Source: Andalucia godoyi (lineage: Eukaryota; Discoba; Jakobea; Jakobida; Andaluciidae). Taken from it: 64,000 nt of DNA. Position numbers and translations under genes: made by a program. Of the stretch, positions 30,501 through 39,468 are shown one piece after another. The stretch spans positions 250,607 to 314,606 of the forward strand of contig VRVR01000017.1 in assembly GCA_009859145.1 (NCBI GenBank), in the 5' to 3' direction. The notes under the pieces were generated by a model, which worked only from the letters and a program-made list of their open reading frames with translations, had not been told where the DNA came from and ran no database searches. Position 1 is the stretch's first letter, and each line of letters starts with the position of its first letter.

Positions 30501-31919
30501 CTGGCGGATGATGTCCTTGTTTTGGAACATGCTGATGAGGATAAGGGGAAGGGCGGAGAAGGAGAAGGAGAAGGAGAAGGAGAAGGAGAAGGAGACGAAG
30601 GTGTGCCTACCGCAGTTGCAGGTGCGACTGTGGGCGCAGGCGTCGCCAAAGACGAAGAGACGATTGGGGACTTGCGGGATTCTGGCGAAGAACAGAGCGA
30701 CGACGGTGAAGGGGAAGAGGACGACACGATCTTTTTTGAAGATGAAAAGGGAAAGGACGATGTTGATGTAGACGAAGATGCTCGCCAGTCTTCGGATCTC
30801 AAAGAGGTCGCATTTGTAGTTGCCGAAGGTCTTGGGGATACGACAGACATGTCGACTGATCAAAAGCAGCCGCTAGACGTGACTGCAACTGGGACAGAGG
30901 CTGCAGATGCTGCTGACGCTGCGCAGAGCAAGTCTGGTGCACAACGGAACGCCCCGGGCCTGGTTGTTGAGCCCCCTACAGAGTCATGCTTGTCTCCGAA
31001 GTCGACGTCGCCCAAGGTGGAGACGATCGTTTCGGCGAGTCCCGGAGGCGGCAGCGTTCGACTCTCATTGTCCACGAAGTTTCGAAATTCAAGGGAAGGT
31101 GCCGCTGCTGCTTCGGAGGAAGGTCCTTCGGCGGCGTCTCCTGCAAAGTTTGTTGCCGTGGAGAACGCCCCTGCTGTTCCCAGCTTTTCTTTCGTTTCAC
31201 TGCAAGAAGAACGCCAACGGAGGAAAAAGCTTGAGAAGAGCGATTCTTCAATGGCTGCTCCGGCTGCCGCGAGGCCCGTCGTCGTCGAAGAACCCAGGGC
31301 TGTGTCGTCGAAAGATGCGGAAGATGTGCTGCCGCCCCCTGTCCCCGTCCTCCCTCGTGAATCCTCGGATTTCATGGAGCATTTGCGAGAATTGAAGAGG
31401 AAGCATCATCACGGCCATTCGCAAGAGGGTGCCCAAGGACACAGTTTGTCAGAACTTCCCCGTCCTGTGGATGAATACCACAAGGCGGTTGCAAATTTGC
31501 AAGAGTCTTTTGCAAAGGTAGTTACCATGTTCTCGGAAGTGTCAACCGTCCGTGAGTCCATCATGACCGTTCGTCAGACTACTCAGGATCATCGACAGCT
31601 CCTGGCCCTGAATCAGCATCTTACGGACACTGATGTGTTGAAGGATGTATTTGACTCACTCTTCTCGACCATGCAACGGCGTTTGGGAACATCCCTCGCT
31701 CCAGCTGGAATGTCATCCATGGTCGATCAAAATTCGACACAGCAAACCTCTGGATATCCAACGCTGACACGACCGAACACCGCTCCCCTGAGCATAGTAT
31801 CGGGAACCAGCTCCACATTGACATCTGTTGTTGCACCCCAAGAAATCACGTCGATGCTCGAATCGTACTCGGATAACCTCGTGGAAATGATCATGAGGAA
31901 ACTGGGAGATAAACGATGA
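27594..31919 (+). CDS. WDR62/MAPKBP1-like WD40 scaffold protein
   Basis: 1441 residues from ATG 27594. Residues about 25-745 form two tandem WD40 propellers, with family-specific stretches VCCGTGKSANFCYAVSSNGM, KIACGCAHGIVRLFE, VFVWDISNPKKVGKS, TCSTDNTIRFWSLQG and GHSEHVTGLCFTADCTRLVS, which follow human WDR62/MAPKBP1 in order. Residues about 990-1100 are acidic with a GE tandem run, then a Ser/Pro-rich region and a C-terminal helix region (KAVANLQESFAKVVTMFSEV) ending MIMRKLGDKR. In animals these proteins scaffold JNK signalling and sit at spindle poles and centrosomes; a role at basal bodies or spindles here is inference. Confidence 0.9.
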   Translation: MDVKKRPRSAENAAAGGLPMAKVTLEKTIGCTAKTNHSLAINPASGDIAYPAGCIVVLYNAKRNKQLRFLVSKNNKPITCVSFSADGKYLAAAENGHDPSVLVWDVQAGERVAELLHHKIGVQCISFSPDGKYLVSCGVVHDGSMVLWNWKTSTKLSTIRTGTDVYAVSFAEDSSYFIAVGKQYLKFFYLDPAKATPGGVSAGGPVRPKSAGPPSSRAVPNLSQLEGKPAQYGTGESARFSDLEWRDVCCGTGKSANFCYAVSSNGMMCCFSSARLLHSWVDLRTPHARCISVVQDKIACGCAHGIVRLFESTTLQFIATLPKPAPMGNLNLGIISTGKSIARPSLSQFEFPQTVATRFSLDTGRLVCIYADRSIFVWDISNPKKVGKSRSALAHSDCVWDVISLPNTEGVFPENTFATCSTDNTIRFWSLQGSSLLGDPGSVSESVIQKNVFSKDLLRVIHVPQEEASEEQKGIRSLGLSADGKFLASGDRQGNLRVHSLTTFDLVTSVEAHESEILSITVDAQFLASGSRDRLVHIFKSPLGTKGDLASLQTIDDHSSSVTAVKLARAQNGEHMLISASADKSLLFHRCDSKGKFVRSHTAAVSGTVADMTLDSTQKFVVTVGQEKKLTAWSIESGKAMRSYRIDPAAGEQHRVAMDPSGLICAVSSADRFIRILDFFSGQCIARVRGHSEHVTGLCFTADCTRLVSVSADGCIFVWRLPLDLVTNLKDRLSEIRSEKQIPSLNLQNLKIPEIASEDPPQSSARHGVINPPSPPASNRRLHGSSQYEDQKDALHSLLEGIPVATPRNEPALPAVPAKQTVDEEFSFQFKDTIALPSWAKLLASNPSANGATVKRSTVYRKTKGKWADRLKQEGLVMFEEEVLIAQASSVPSPDADKAQKSVLIVDQNTKRKYTVDPEVLRDGDVSSVRASMKPLEEDASQENDLRESVESNDDDPLGNSLKTDTDAELADDVLVLEHADEDKGKGGEGEGEGEGEGEGDEGVPTAVAGATVGAGVAKDEETIGDLRDSGEEQSDDGEGEEDDTIFFEDEKGKDDVDVDEDARQSSDLKEVAFVVAEGLGDTTDMSTDQKQPLDVTATGTEAADAADAAQSKSGAQRNAPGLVVEPPTESCLSPKSTSPKVETIVSASPGGGSVRLSLSTKFRNSREGAAAASEEGPSAASPAKFVAVENAPAVPSFSFVSLQEERQRRKKLEKSDSSMAAPAAARPVVVEEPRAVSSKDAEDVLPPPVPVLPRESSDFMEHLRELKRKHHHGHSQEGAQGHSLSELPRPVDEYHKAVANLQESFAKVVTMFSEVSTVRESIMTVRQTTQDHRQLLALNQHLTDTDVLKDVFDSLFSTMQRRLGTSLAPAGMSSMVDQNSTQQTSGYPTLTRPNTAPLSIVSGTSSTLTSVVAPQEITSMLESYSDNLVEMIMRKLGDKR

Positions 31920-32030
31920 ACGGTGGCACTTACGCGTAAATTGTACAACGAAGCATGGGCCACCCAACGCTGGCCGTCAGTCTTGCGCCGGAACCGAATG
32001 TGAATTCAATTCAGAAAGGGGAGGGTCGGT

Positions 32031-32313
32031 CCCTTCCAGCACGCCGCAGCGTTCTTCCAATCGATGTGGCGTGCACTATTTTCCCAGTCTCGATCCAGAC
32101 GGGTGCCGAGCATGACCGGCGTCGGAATGACCATGGACTGGCGTGGATGGCAAAAGACGAGCGGAAGCACAGAACTGTCTGCGTTTTCTGGGAGAGTAGG
32201 GTACAGTGTGGGTTGTACGGATAAACAAGCTGGAGCATACGTATGCAGAAAACGGCGTGTGGTTTGATTTTTGCGTGTAGCATGATGGACGTCAAAGGCC
32301 CTCTTGCTTGCCA
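32031..32313. repeat. 283-bp dispersed repeat, copy B
   Basis: Second copy of the repeat at 20888-21170, about 99% identical. It lies between the convergent WDR62-like gene (stop 31919) and the H+-PPase gene (stop 32445). GGGTC-like pentamers flank it (31 kb side GGGTCGGTC, other side ATGGGTC), but a clear target duplication is not established. Confidence 0.95.
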
Positions 32314-32444
32314 ATGGGTCTAATCTTTATCCTTTTTTGATGTTTTTTATTTCTTCTTCTTCTCCAGTTTACGAACAGATGTTGCAAAAAAAAAAAAACC
32401 AGCAATGTCTACATTCGCCTTGCTCAACAAACAATTTCGTGCTG

Positions 32445-34835
32445 TTATTCCACCAATTCCACATTCTCCGTCGACGTGGAAGTGGGTTCTGCACCAATGG
32501 GTTCGATTGTCGCAACCGCAAGGGAATCGGCAGCAGAGGAGTCGGCAGCTGGGGACGCCGGCGCATCCGATTCCTTGCCATTGGAGGTCAGCAGCGTGGT
32601 TGAGGACACTTCAGCGGCTTCGCTAGATGTGCTTTCGCCTGCTTCGGCGGACGCGATTTCGTGGGAAGTCTTGTGCTGTGCAGCAAGATTAGCCTTGTAC
32701 TGAGCAGCCATCTTGTGGACGGCTTCGACACCCAGGTCTCCCCACTTGGGAGCCTTGGACATCCAGAAAGGAACGAAGATGATCAAGAGTCCGATAAGAA
32801 TGAGAGAAACCCACCAGTAGTCCGCCTGGTTCTTGAACACCGGAACAAGCGTAACAGAAATGTAGGACGACAACTTCACCAAAATGTTGATAGCGGGTCC
32901 CGAGGTATCCTTGAAAGGATCTCCGAGAGTGTCACCAACCACGCAAGCCTTGTGGAGCTCCGATCTCTTCATTCCAAGCTCGTTCTCAACATACTTCTTT
33001 GCGTTGTCAAAGGCTCCTCCGGAGGTATTCTGAGAGCAGCCGACCTGAAGACCCGAAACGATGGTTCCGATCAACATTCCCGTGAGGCATTCAGGACCCA
33101 AGCCAATACCGATGATCAGCGGTGCGAGAATGACAAGGAGAACAGGGAACAACATGGCATGGAGCGCAGCCATCATGATGGAGCGAACGCACGATGCATA
33201 ATCGGCATCTGCAGTACCTTCCCAAAGACCTTTGATTTCCGCAAACTGGCGGCGAACTTCAACCACCACACCCTGTGCCGACTTGGCGACCGCAGTCATG
33301 GTCATGGCAGAGAACCACATGGGAAGCATAGCACCAATCAAAATTCCAGCAAGGCCAAACTTATTTGTGACCAAATTGGGCGTGGTGATACCGACTTTGG
33401 TAACAAACGACGAAACCAAGGAGATACCCGTGAGGATGGCAGACACGACGGCGAATCCCTTACCGACAGCAGCGGTGGTATTGCCCAACGCATCGAGAAT
33501 GTCTGTGTTCTCACGAACATGTGGAGCCATGTGCGCCATTTCTGCGATTCCACCGGCATTATCGGAAACTGGGCCGTATGCGTCTGTGGCAAGAGTAATT
33601 CCCAAAGTAGAGAGAACACCAGTGGAAGCAAGCGCGATGCCGTACATTCCTGCAAGCTCGAGAGCGGCCAGAACAACTGATGCGACAATGAGAGTTGGGA
33701 GAACGCAGGCCATGTATCCAACAGCCAAACCTTGGATGATGACACCCGCGGGTCCGGCAGTCGCTGCTCCGACAATCGACTGGGTTGGGTAGTACGCACC
33801 GGAGGTCATGAATTCCGAGAAAATGGCAATCACAATACCTGCGGCAAGTCCGATGACAATGCATCCGAAAAGCTTCCAGGACACATCCAACACGCCAATG
33901 ACGAGGGCGATCAAGCCCACTTGGATAAGGCCCGCGAACAACTGGGCGCGGCGAAGAACAACCAGGAGATCGTGCTGCGTTGCTCCTTCCTTGGTACGGA
34001 CGAGCATCATGCCAAGAACCGCGGAAATGATGCCAGCTCCGGAAATCCAGAAGGGAACTGCAACTCCTGCGGCCCCAATTTGATCATATCCGAGCAACGA
34101 CGACGCAATGATGGAACCAGCGAATGAGCCGAACAAATCAGCTCCCATTCCTGCGGTGTCTCCTACATTGTCTCCGACATTATCTGCAATGGTGGCAGGG
34201 TTACGAACGTCATCTTCGGGGATGTTCTTCTCGACCTTTGCAACCAAATCGGCACCGACGTCTGCAGCCTTGGTGAAGATTCCGCCACCAACACGTGCAA
34301 AGATGGAGAGGGTGGACGCACCCATGCCGAATCCGGTCAGCGCGTTGATATTATTCGTGATGGCATTGTCGTCAAAGATCATCAGCAGGCACGACAAGCA
34401 GCCAAGCGCAAGGGAAACCACACAAAGACCCATAACAGATCCCGAGTTGAATGCAACACGAAGTGCTGCATTCAGGCCTGCCTCCGCAGCCTTTGCCGTC
34501 CGGGTGTTGCCCTGCACGGCAATCATCATTCCAATGTAACCGCACGTCGCAGAAGACGTCACTCCAACCAGATAACAGATTCCAGTTCTCCAGTTCACCG
34601 CTGCAGTGACGAGGACGAACAACGCGGCCACCATCACGGCAAGCGCAGCGTACTCGTACTTCAAGAAGGCCTTAGCTCCCTGGCGGATGGCCTTGGAAAT
34701 ACGGATCATTTCTGGAGTCCCTTGGTCTTCCTGGATAACAAGGTAGGCCAAAAAGGCCGCAATCAGGCCTCCAATCAGAGAAATGATGAGCGATGGAAGA
34801 CCCACTGTCACCCACGTGATGGTAAACGAAGCCAT
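32445..34835 (-). CDS. Vacuolar-type H+-translocating inorganic pyrophosphatase (type I)
   Basis: 796 residues from ATG 34835 (MASFTITWVTVGL). About 16 membrane helices. Substrate-site motifs are intact: DVGADLVAKVEKNIPEDD, DNVGDNVGDTAGMGADLF (about 216-234) and near the C-terminus GDTLGDPFKDTSGPAINILV. The motif GNTTAAVGKGFA has Ala where K+-independent enzymes have Lys, so this is the K+-stimulated type I. The enzyme couples PPi hydrolysis to proton pumping into acidic vacuoles or acidocalcisomes. Unusual: after the last helix a hydrophilic Ser/Glu/Ala-rich tail of about 80 residues extends the protein (plant enzymes about 765). Confidence 0.97.
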   Translation of the reverse strand: MASFTITWVTVGLPSLIISLIGGLIAAFLAYLVIQEDQGTPEMIRISKAIRQGAKAFLKYEYAALAVMVAALFVLVTAAVNWRTGICYLVGVTSSATCGYIGMMIAVQGNTRTAKAAEAGLNAALRVAFNSGSVMGLCVVSLALGCLSCLLMIFDDNAITNNINALTGFGMGASTLSIFARVGGGIFTKAADVGADLVAKVEKNIPEDDVRNPATIADNVGDNVGDTAGMGADLFGSFAGSIIASSLLGYDQIGAAGVAVPFWISGAGIISAVLGMMLVRTKEGATQHDLLVVLRRAQLFAGLIQVGLIALVIGVLDVSWKLFGCIVIGLAAGIVIAIFSEFMTSGAYYPTQSIVGAATAGPAGVIIQGLAVGYMACVLPTLIVASVVLAALELAGMYGIALASTGVLSTLGITLATDAYGPVSDNAGGIAEMAHMAPHVRENTDILDALGNTTAAVGKGFAVVSAILTGISLVSSFVTKVGITTPNLVTNKFGLAGILIGAMLPMWFSAMTMTAVAKSAQGVVVEVRRQFAEIKGLWEGTADADYASCVRSIMMAALHAMLFPVLLVILAPLIIGIGLGPECLTGMLIGTIVSGLQVGCSQNTSGGAFDNAKKYVENELGMKRSELHKACVVGDTLGDPFKDTSGPAINILVKLSSYISVTLVPVFKNQADYWWVSLILIGLLIIFVPFWMSKAPKWGDLGVEAVHKMAAQYKANLAAQHKTSHEIASAEAGESTSSEAAEVSSTTLLTSNGKESDAPASPAADSSAADSLAVATIEPIGAEPTSTSTENVELVE

Positions 34836-35766
34836 CCTCTTGTTTCTTCTTTCTCTCCCTCGAATACAACCACCACAAACTGTTTGCAATCAAATCAATT
34901 TCTTTTCTCTTTTCTTTTTTTGAATGAAAAGAAAGAAAGAAGGAGGAGAAAACAAGTGGCGAAAAGTGCAGAAGGGAAAAAAAAAAAACACGAAAAATCA
35001 CGCGATAGGGGAAAAAGAGTCCAAGCCAAAATAAATGTTATAATAACAATAACAATTGAAAAAGAGAAAGGGAGGGAAAGGGGATCTTTGGTAAAAAAGG
35101 AGGGCTTTCTTAAGGATATGGGAATGGGGTCCGTCGATTGGAAGGGGAGCGATTTTTTTTTTTTTTTTGGGCTGAGGAAAAACGGACATTGTCTGGGGTG
35201 TGGTTCTGCAATCGCAGCCCATTTTCGAACCGGATTCCGCTCCGATTGACTGTGTACGACGGCACAAATTTGGTTCCGCTTCGTTCGACACGTCTATCAG
35301 AAAAATGCCGATTCTGCTCGTGCCATGCGTAGCACAGTTAAGGAACACTCGTCCCATGAATGCGAGGTGATGTCTATGGGCCCATCTATTCTCTGCTAGC
35401 GCGGATATCATCTTTTTGCTCGTTCCTTTTTTTAGGAATTTAAAAAAAAATAATAAAAGCCCCTTTCCCAATAAAACCATCCCGTGTTTTTGTTTCTCTC
35501 CGTTCGCGGTCTGGTACCGCTATGTCCACACATTCCATTGAGCAGCATCGCGTTCGCCATTTGTTCCCTTTGCGTGTGTTGCCCTGTCCAGAGAGAAAGC
35601 ACCACACGGGTAGAAGAATCTTCGCCTCCGTTGGCTTATCAGCTTTTTACCTTTTTTACTGCTTTATTTTTTTAAAAAAATGTAATGTCTCTCAACAATG
35701 ACAAACCACGAACGAAGACAATCGATACTACGAGTCCCACAGCCTGAACGTTTTCTACGTTCTGCT
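34836..35766. other. Intergenic region H+-PPase upstream / GDH downstream
   Basis: 931 bases. No recognisable gene. Purine-rich and A/T tracts flank a mixed-composition block at about 35180-35400; that block has an open minus-strand frame (for example FMGRVFLNCATHGTSRIGIF), too short and unconserved to call. The H+-PPase promoter must lie near 34840-35000. Confidence 0.4.
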
Positions 35767-37275
35767 TTACGGCCAGATTCCAAGAGTCGACAAAGTTCCT
35801 GCGATCTTGTCGATGGAGGCAACATATGCAGCTGAGCGGAGCGAAGTGTTCTTGCTGACCGAGATGGACTTGATCTGCTGGAACGCATTTCGCATGGTAT
35901 AGTCAAGACCTGATCGGACCAAGTCGAGTTCATCGGCACCACGAACTACGAGGTTGTACTCCTTCTCCGAGAACTTCTTTCCCAGCTTCTCTTCAATGAG
36001 CATCAATAAATCCCTCTTCGAGTACATGTCGTACTGCTTGGTCATGCGGCCGAAGCGGACATGAGACAAGTTCTTGAGCCATTCAAAGTACGAGACGGTA
36101 ACACCACCGGCATTGCACCAAACATCGGGAATGATGATGACGTTCTTCTTTTCGAGGATCTGCTCACCTCCAATGGTGATCGGGCCGTTGGCGGCCTCTG
36201 CAATAACCTTTGCCTTGATGTCGTTTGCATTCGACATGTTGATCTGTCCTTCCAACGCAGCGGGGATGAGCACGTCGCAGTCCAAGCCGAGCATATCCTC
36301 GGCACGGCTGAACTCCTTCTTTGCTCCTGGGAATCCCTTGAGCGAGTTTCCGTGTGCGTTCTTGTAGGCATTGAGCTGCTCAGGGTTGATGCCGTCCGGG
36401 TTCCAGACACCCGAGTTCCATTCTCCCACTCCGACCAACTTTGCGCCGTTCTCCACCAAGAACAATGCAGAGTGATATCCGACATTTCCAAAGCCGAGAA
36501 CCACAACCTTCTTTCCTTCCAAGCCCATCGAGATTCCGGCCTTCTTGGTCAAGTCCGCGTCATTGAGCACATCGCGAACGGTGTAGTAGACTCCAAGACC
36601 AGTGGCCTCGGTACGTCCACGGATACCGCCCTGCGAAACAGGCTTACCAGTCACGCATGCCGAAGCATCCACTGCATCCGACGCCATTGCCTGGTAGGTC
36701 GACAGCAACCATGACATGATCTTTTCATTGGTTCCTACGTCAGGGGCGGGGACATCAGTACCGGGTCCAATGTAGTGCTTCTTGATCAGTTCAGCAGTAT
36801 ATCGACGAGTGATGGTTTCAAGCTCGGCAGGAGTATACTTCTTCGGGTCAATGCGGATTCCTCCCTTTGCTCCACCAAACGGAACATCGACGGCTGCGCA
36901 CTTGAAAGTCATCAGCGTCGCAAGTGCCATGGTCTCCTGGCGGTCCGTCATCGGATGGAATCGGATGCCTCCCTTGGTCGGCATACGATGGTACGAGTGC
37001 TGGCAGCGCCAACCCTGGATGAGCTCCCACTTGAGATCTCCGTTCGGGGTCTCGCGACGAAGAGGGAACGACAGCTCAATGATGTTCTTCGGGGTCTTGA
37101 TGAACTCACAGATCGTGCGGTCGTGCGTCGTAAGTCCCGATGCTTGGTCAAAAAAGTATTGCACCTGCTCCAGGAAGCCGGGCTCCTTCACACCATCCGG
37201 CTCGGGAAGAGTCGAAAAGGCACGAGACACCGACACAGCGGATGATGCTCGGGGGCGGATGTTTCGGGTAAGCAT
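35767..37275 (-). CDS. Glutamate dehydrogenase, mitochondrial
   Basis: 502 residues from ATG 37275. The first 25 residues (MLTRNIRPRASSAVSVSRAFS) form an Arg/Ser-rich presequence, so a mitochondrial matrix location is likely. The catalytic domain has WRCQHSYHRMPTKGGIRFHP and FKCAAVDVPFGGAKGGI (catalytic Lys in the last), GPGTDVPAPDVGTNEKIMSW, and the NAD(P) fold GKKVVVLGFGNVGYHSALFL. It resembles animal-type hexameric GDH (about 500 residues) that reversibly deaminates glutamate to 2-oxoglutarate. The coenzyme preference cannot be read reliably. Confidence 0.95.
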   Translation of the reverse strand: MLTRNIRPRASSAVSVSRAFSTLPEPDGVKEPGFLEQVQYFFDQASGLTTHDRTICEFIKTPKNIIELSFPLRRETPNGDLKWELIQGWRCQHSYHRMPTKGGIRFHPMTDRQETMALATLMTFKCAAVDVPFGGAKGGIRIDPKKYTPAELETITRRYTAELIKKHYIGPGTDVPAPDVGTNEKIMSWLLSTYQAMASDAVDASACVTGKPVSQGGIRGRTEATGLGVYYTVRDVLNDADLTKKAGISMGLEGKKVVVLGFGNVGYHSALFLVENGAKLVGVGEWNSGVWNPDGINPEQLNAYKNAHGNSLKGFPGAKKEFSRAEDMLGLDCDVLIPAALEGQINMSNANDIKAKVIAEAANGPITIGGEQILEKKNVIIIPDVWCNAGGVTVSYFEWLKNLSHVRFGRMTKQYDMYSKRDLLMLIEEKLGKKFSEKEYNLVVRGADELDLVRSGLDYTMRNAFQQIKSISVSKNTSLRSAAYVASIDKIAGTLSTLGIWP

Positions 37276-38148
37276 TCTTGGACAACGCGGCAATCAAAGA
37301 TATACACCAGTATAAACTCTAAAATAATAAACCGACAAGAGGGAGAGAAAGGGGAAAGGAGGGGGGAAAAAAAGAAAGGAAAATAAAATGACACGAAAAA
37401 AAATATAGTAAAAATAATATGTGCAACAAAGACTGGGGGAAAAAGGGCAGAAACAGTTGGAGCTGTTTGTCTCGGAATTTCTTCTCAAAATGCCGAGGTT
37501 TTTTCGTTTTCGTATGCACGATCGTGGAGGGTCGGGGCTTCGTGCATTTTCGTTAATCGTTATGTCGACGGCCATTTTTAAATATAAAAAAAAAAAGAGC
37601 GAGTGGGTTGATGGGTTCCAAAGAGGGAATCGGCGGGGGTTGCACAGACTGGTTGAGCAGCGGGTAATTCCACATCCACGGGAAAAGACCGCACCGACCT
37701 TTTCGATTCGAGAGACTACGGTCGCTGAGCATGTTTTTTTTCTTTTGTTGAGAATCCACGAGAGAGAATCGCAACGTTGGGCCCCGTCGTTCGTCCGGCT
37801 GTGTGTAGACTGGAGCTTGGAAGGCAGGAACGGACGATCCGCACATTTATGGTATAGATAGCATTTTCAATAGCAAAAATACAAAAAGGAAGAAGAAAAA
37901 GAAACTTAAAAAATGAAAAAACACACAACAAGAACAAGAACAACAACATGCTTTTGCAGGACTGGGGAACGAAGCCCCTAAGAGAGACCTCACAACAGAC
38001 TGGAATTTCGACAAATGAGTAGGACCCCGGCATGGAATGCAAATTAAACAACTATAAATCGACGGATATAGGGATGGATGGATGGACAACAGAGACACAA
38101 TGGAGTTGGAAATGCAAGAAACGGGGAAATGCAAGAAACAGTGAAATC
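37276..38148. other. Intergenic region between GDH and PTP
   Basis: 873 bases. AT/G-rich GDH promoter region near 37280-37450. A 97-codon minus-strand frame opens with an ATG at 37846 (MCGSSVPAFQAPVYTQPDER, later proline-rich), but its last third runs into a poly-T tract and nothing recognisable is encoded. No other feature seen. Confidence 0.35.
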
Positions 38149-39468
38149 CTAAGAAGACGGCGGAAGATAGACTTGGCCTCCGTCTGCAAACCGAATGCCG
38201 TCTGCTTCAGAAGCCTCCAGCAGAGCTTGGTAGACAAATTCATATTGCTCAGATCTCTGGATCATTCCGATTCTGCACTGTCGCATGTATCGCAGCGTAT
38301 TGAACACATCAAAACGGAACGGCATCACGCGTTCTGGACCGGCTCTGTGCAGCCGAAACTGGGCGTAAACAGCATGAATTGCAATAAAGGTACCGCTACG
38401 GCCCACTCCTGCGGAACAATGGACGACCAAAGGACCCGCAACTCGATGCTGCAAACCTCCGTTGTGATTGCTGCTGTTGCTGTTGCTGTTGCTGTTGTTG
38501 TTGCTGTTCATGCCGGCATGTGGCGGAGACGAATGATTCGCGTCCTGAAACACGGATGATGGATTGGAACTTGGGGACGGGTCGAGAGCGAGCATCTTGA
38601 GTAAGGTTCGGATGCCAAGCGTGTCGGTTGGAACTCCAAAATCCTGCCAAGCTGTGTACATGATGTGACGAATAATGCGTACGGGAGGCGGCAACATCCC
38701 TTCATGTTGCGTTTGCATTCGCAAATGATGGTGTGGCGACGATGCCGACTGCTGATGTGGCAGCTGCGGATGATGGAGTTGCTGTTGAGACTGAGACCAA
38801 CTGTGCGCTGCAGCCTGGTACTCGGCAATCTTGACGGTCAGCTTCAAATCACGAACAGTCAGCCCCTCAATCCCTTCTACATTGTACACATGCAGCGTTT
38901 CCACATCAAAGAATCCCAGGTGCAAAGCAGTGTTTTGCTCCGTAGGAAAGTAGGCTGAGCACTGTTCTTTCGCACCTTCGCGAAACGACGTCAGCATCAC
39001 AATCGTCGAGGACTGCTGCTCCCAGATCATCCGCCAGAAATCCTGGACAGTGAAATCCGTGGGCGCCTGTGTGGCGATGTAGTTGTACGGGATCCCCAAA
39101 GTTGCACCGTCGATGAACGACGCATTGATATAGTCGGAGCCAGGTTGATCATCGATCGGCATAAGCTTCACTCGTGTCTTCTCAAATGGCAGGATATTCG
39201 AATACCGATTCTTCATCTTGTTCTCTTCACGAGATGCCGTTTCAAATCGACCCTCTTTTTCATAGATCTTGGCAGATCGGAATATCGTCTTGTCAATATA
39301 GTTGAATTCGTCTTCCAGACGCTCTCCTACTGGAGACGTTCCATGAGAACTGCGCTCTTCAAAGTAGCGACGCAGATTGACAATCGGTTGGACGCGAGGA
39401 GATTTCTTCAGGTCCGCTGGCGTGATCTCCACCGATGAGCGGAGAGCAAACCCTCGTCGATTAATCAT
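38149..39468 (-). CDS. Classical protein tyrosine phosphatase
   Basis: 439 residues, one PTP domain and no transmembrane segment. Motifs in order: KNRYSNILPFEKTRVKL, DYINASFIDG, YIATQAPTDFTVQDFWRMIW, the WPD-loop position WQDFGVP, the P-loop VVHCSAGVGRSGTF with C351 and R357, and the Q-loop QCRIGMIQRSEQY. Between WPD and P-loop a Gln/His- and Asn/Ser-rich insertion (about 40 residues) and another His-rich insertion earlier enlarge the domain. The P to Q change in the WPD loop keeps the general-acid Asp. Substrates are unknown; probably a cytosolic signalling phosphatase. Confidence 0.93.
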   Translation of the reverse strand: MINRRGFALRSSVEITPADLKKSPRVQPIVNLRRYFEERSSHGTSPVGERLEDEFNYIDKTIFRSAKIYEKEGRFETASREENKMKNRYSNILPFEKTRVKLMPIDDQPGSDYINASFIDGATLGIPYNYIATQAPTDFTVQDFWRMIWEQQSSTIVMLTSFREGAKEQCSAYFPTEQNTALHLGFFDVETLHVYNVEGIEGLTVRDLKLTVKIAEYQAAAHSWSQSQQQLHHPQLPHQQSASSPHHHLRMQTQHEGMLPPPVRIIRHIMYTAWQDFGVPTDTLGIRTLLKMLALDPSPSSNPSSVFQDANHSSPPHAGMNSNNNSNSNSNSSNHNGGLQHRVAGPLVVHCSAGVGRSGTFIAIHAVYAQFRLHRAGPERVMPFRFDVFNTLRYMRQCRIGMIQRSEQYEFVYQALLEASEADGIRFADGGQVYLPPSS

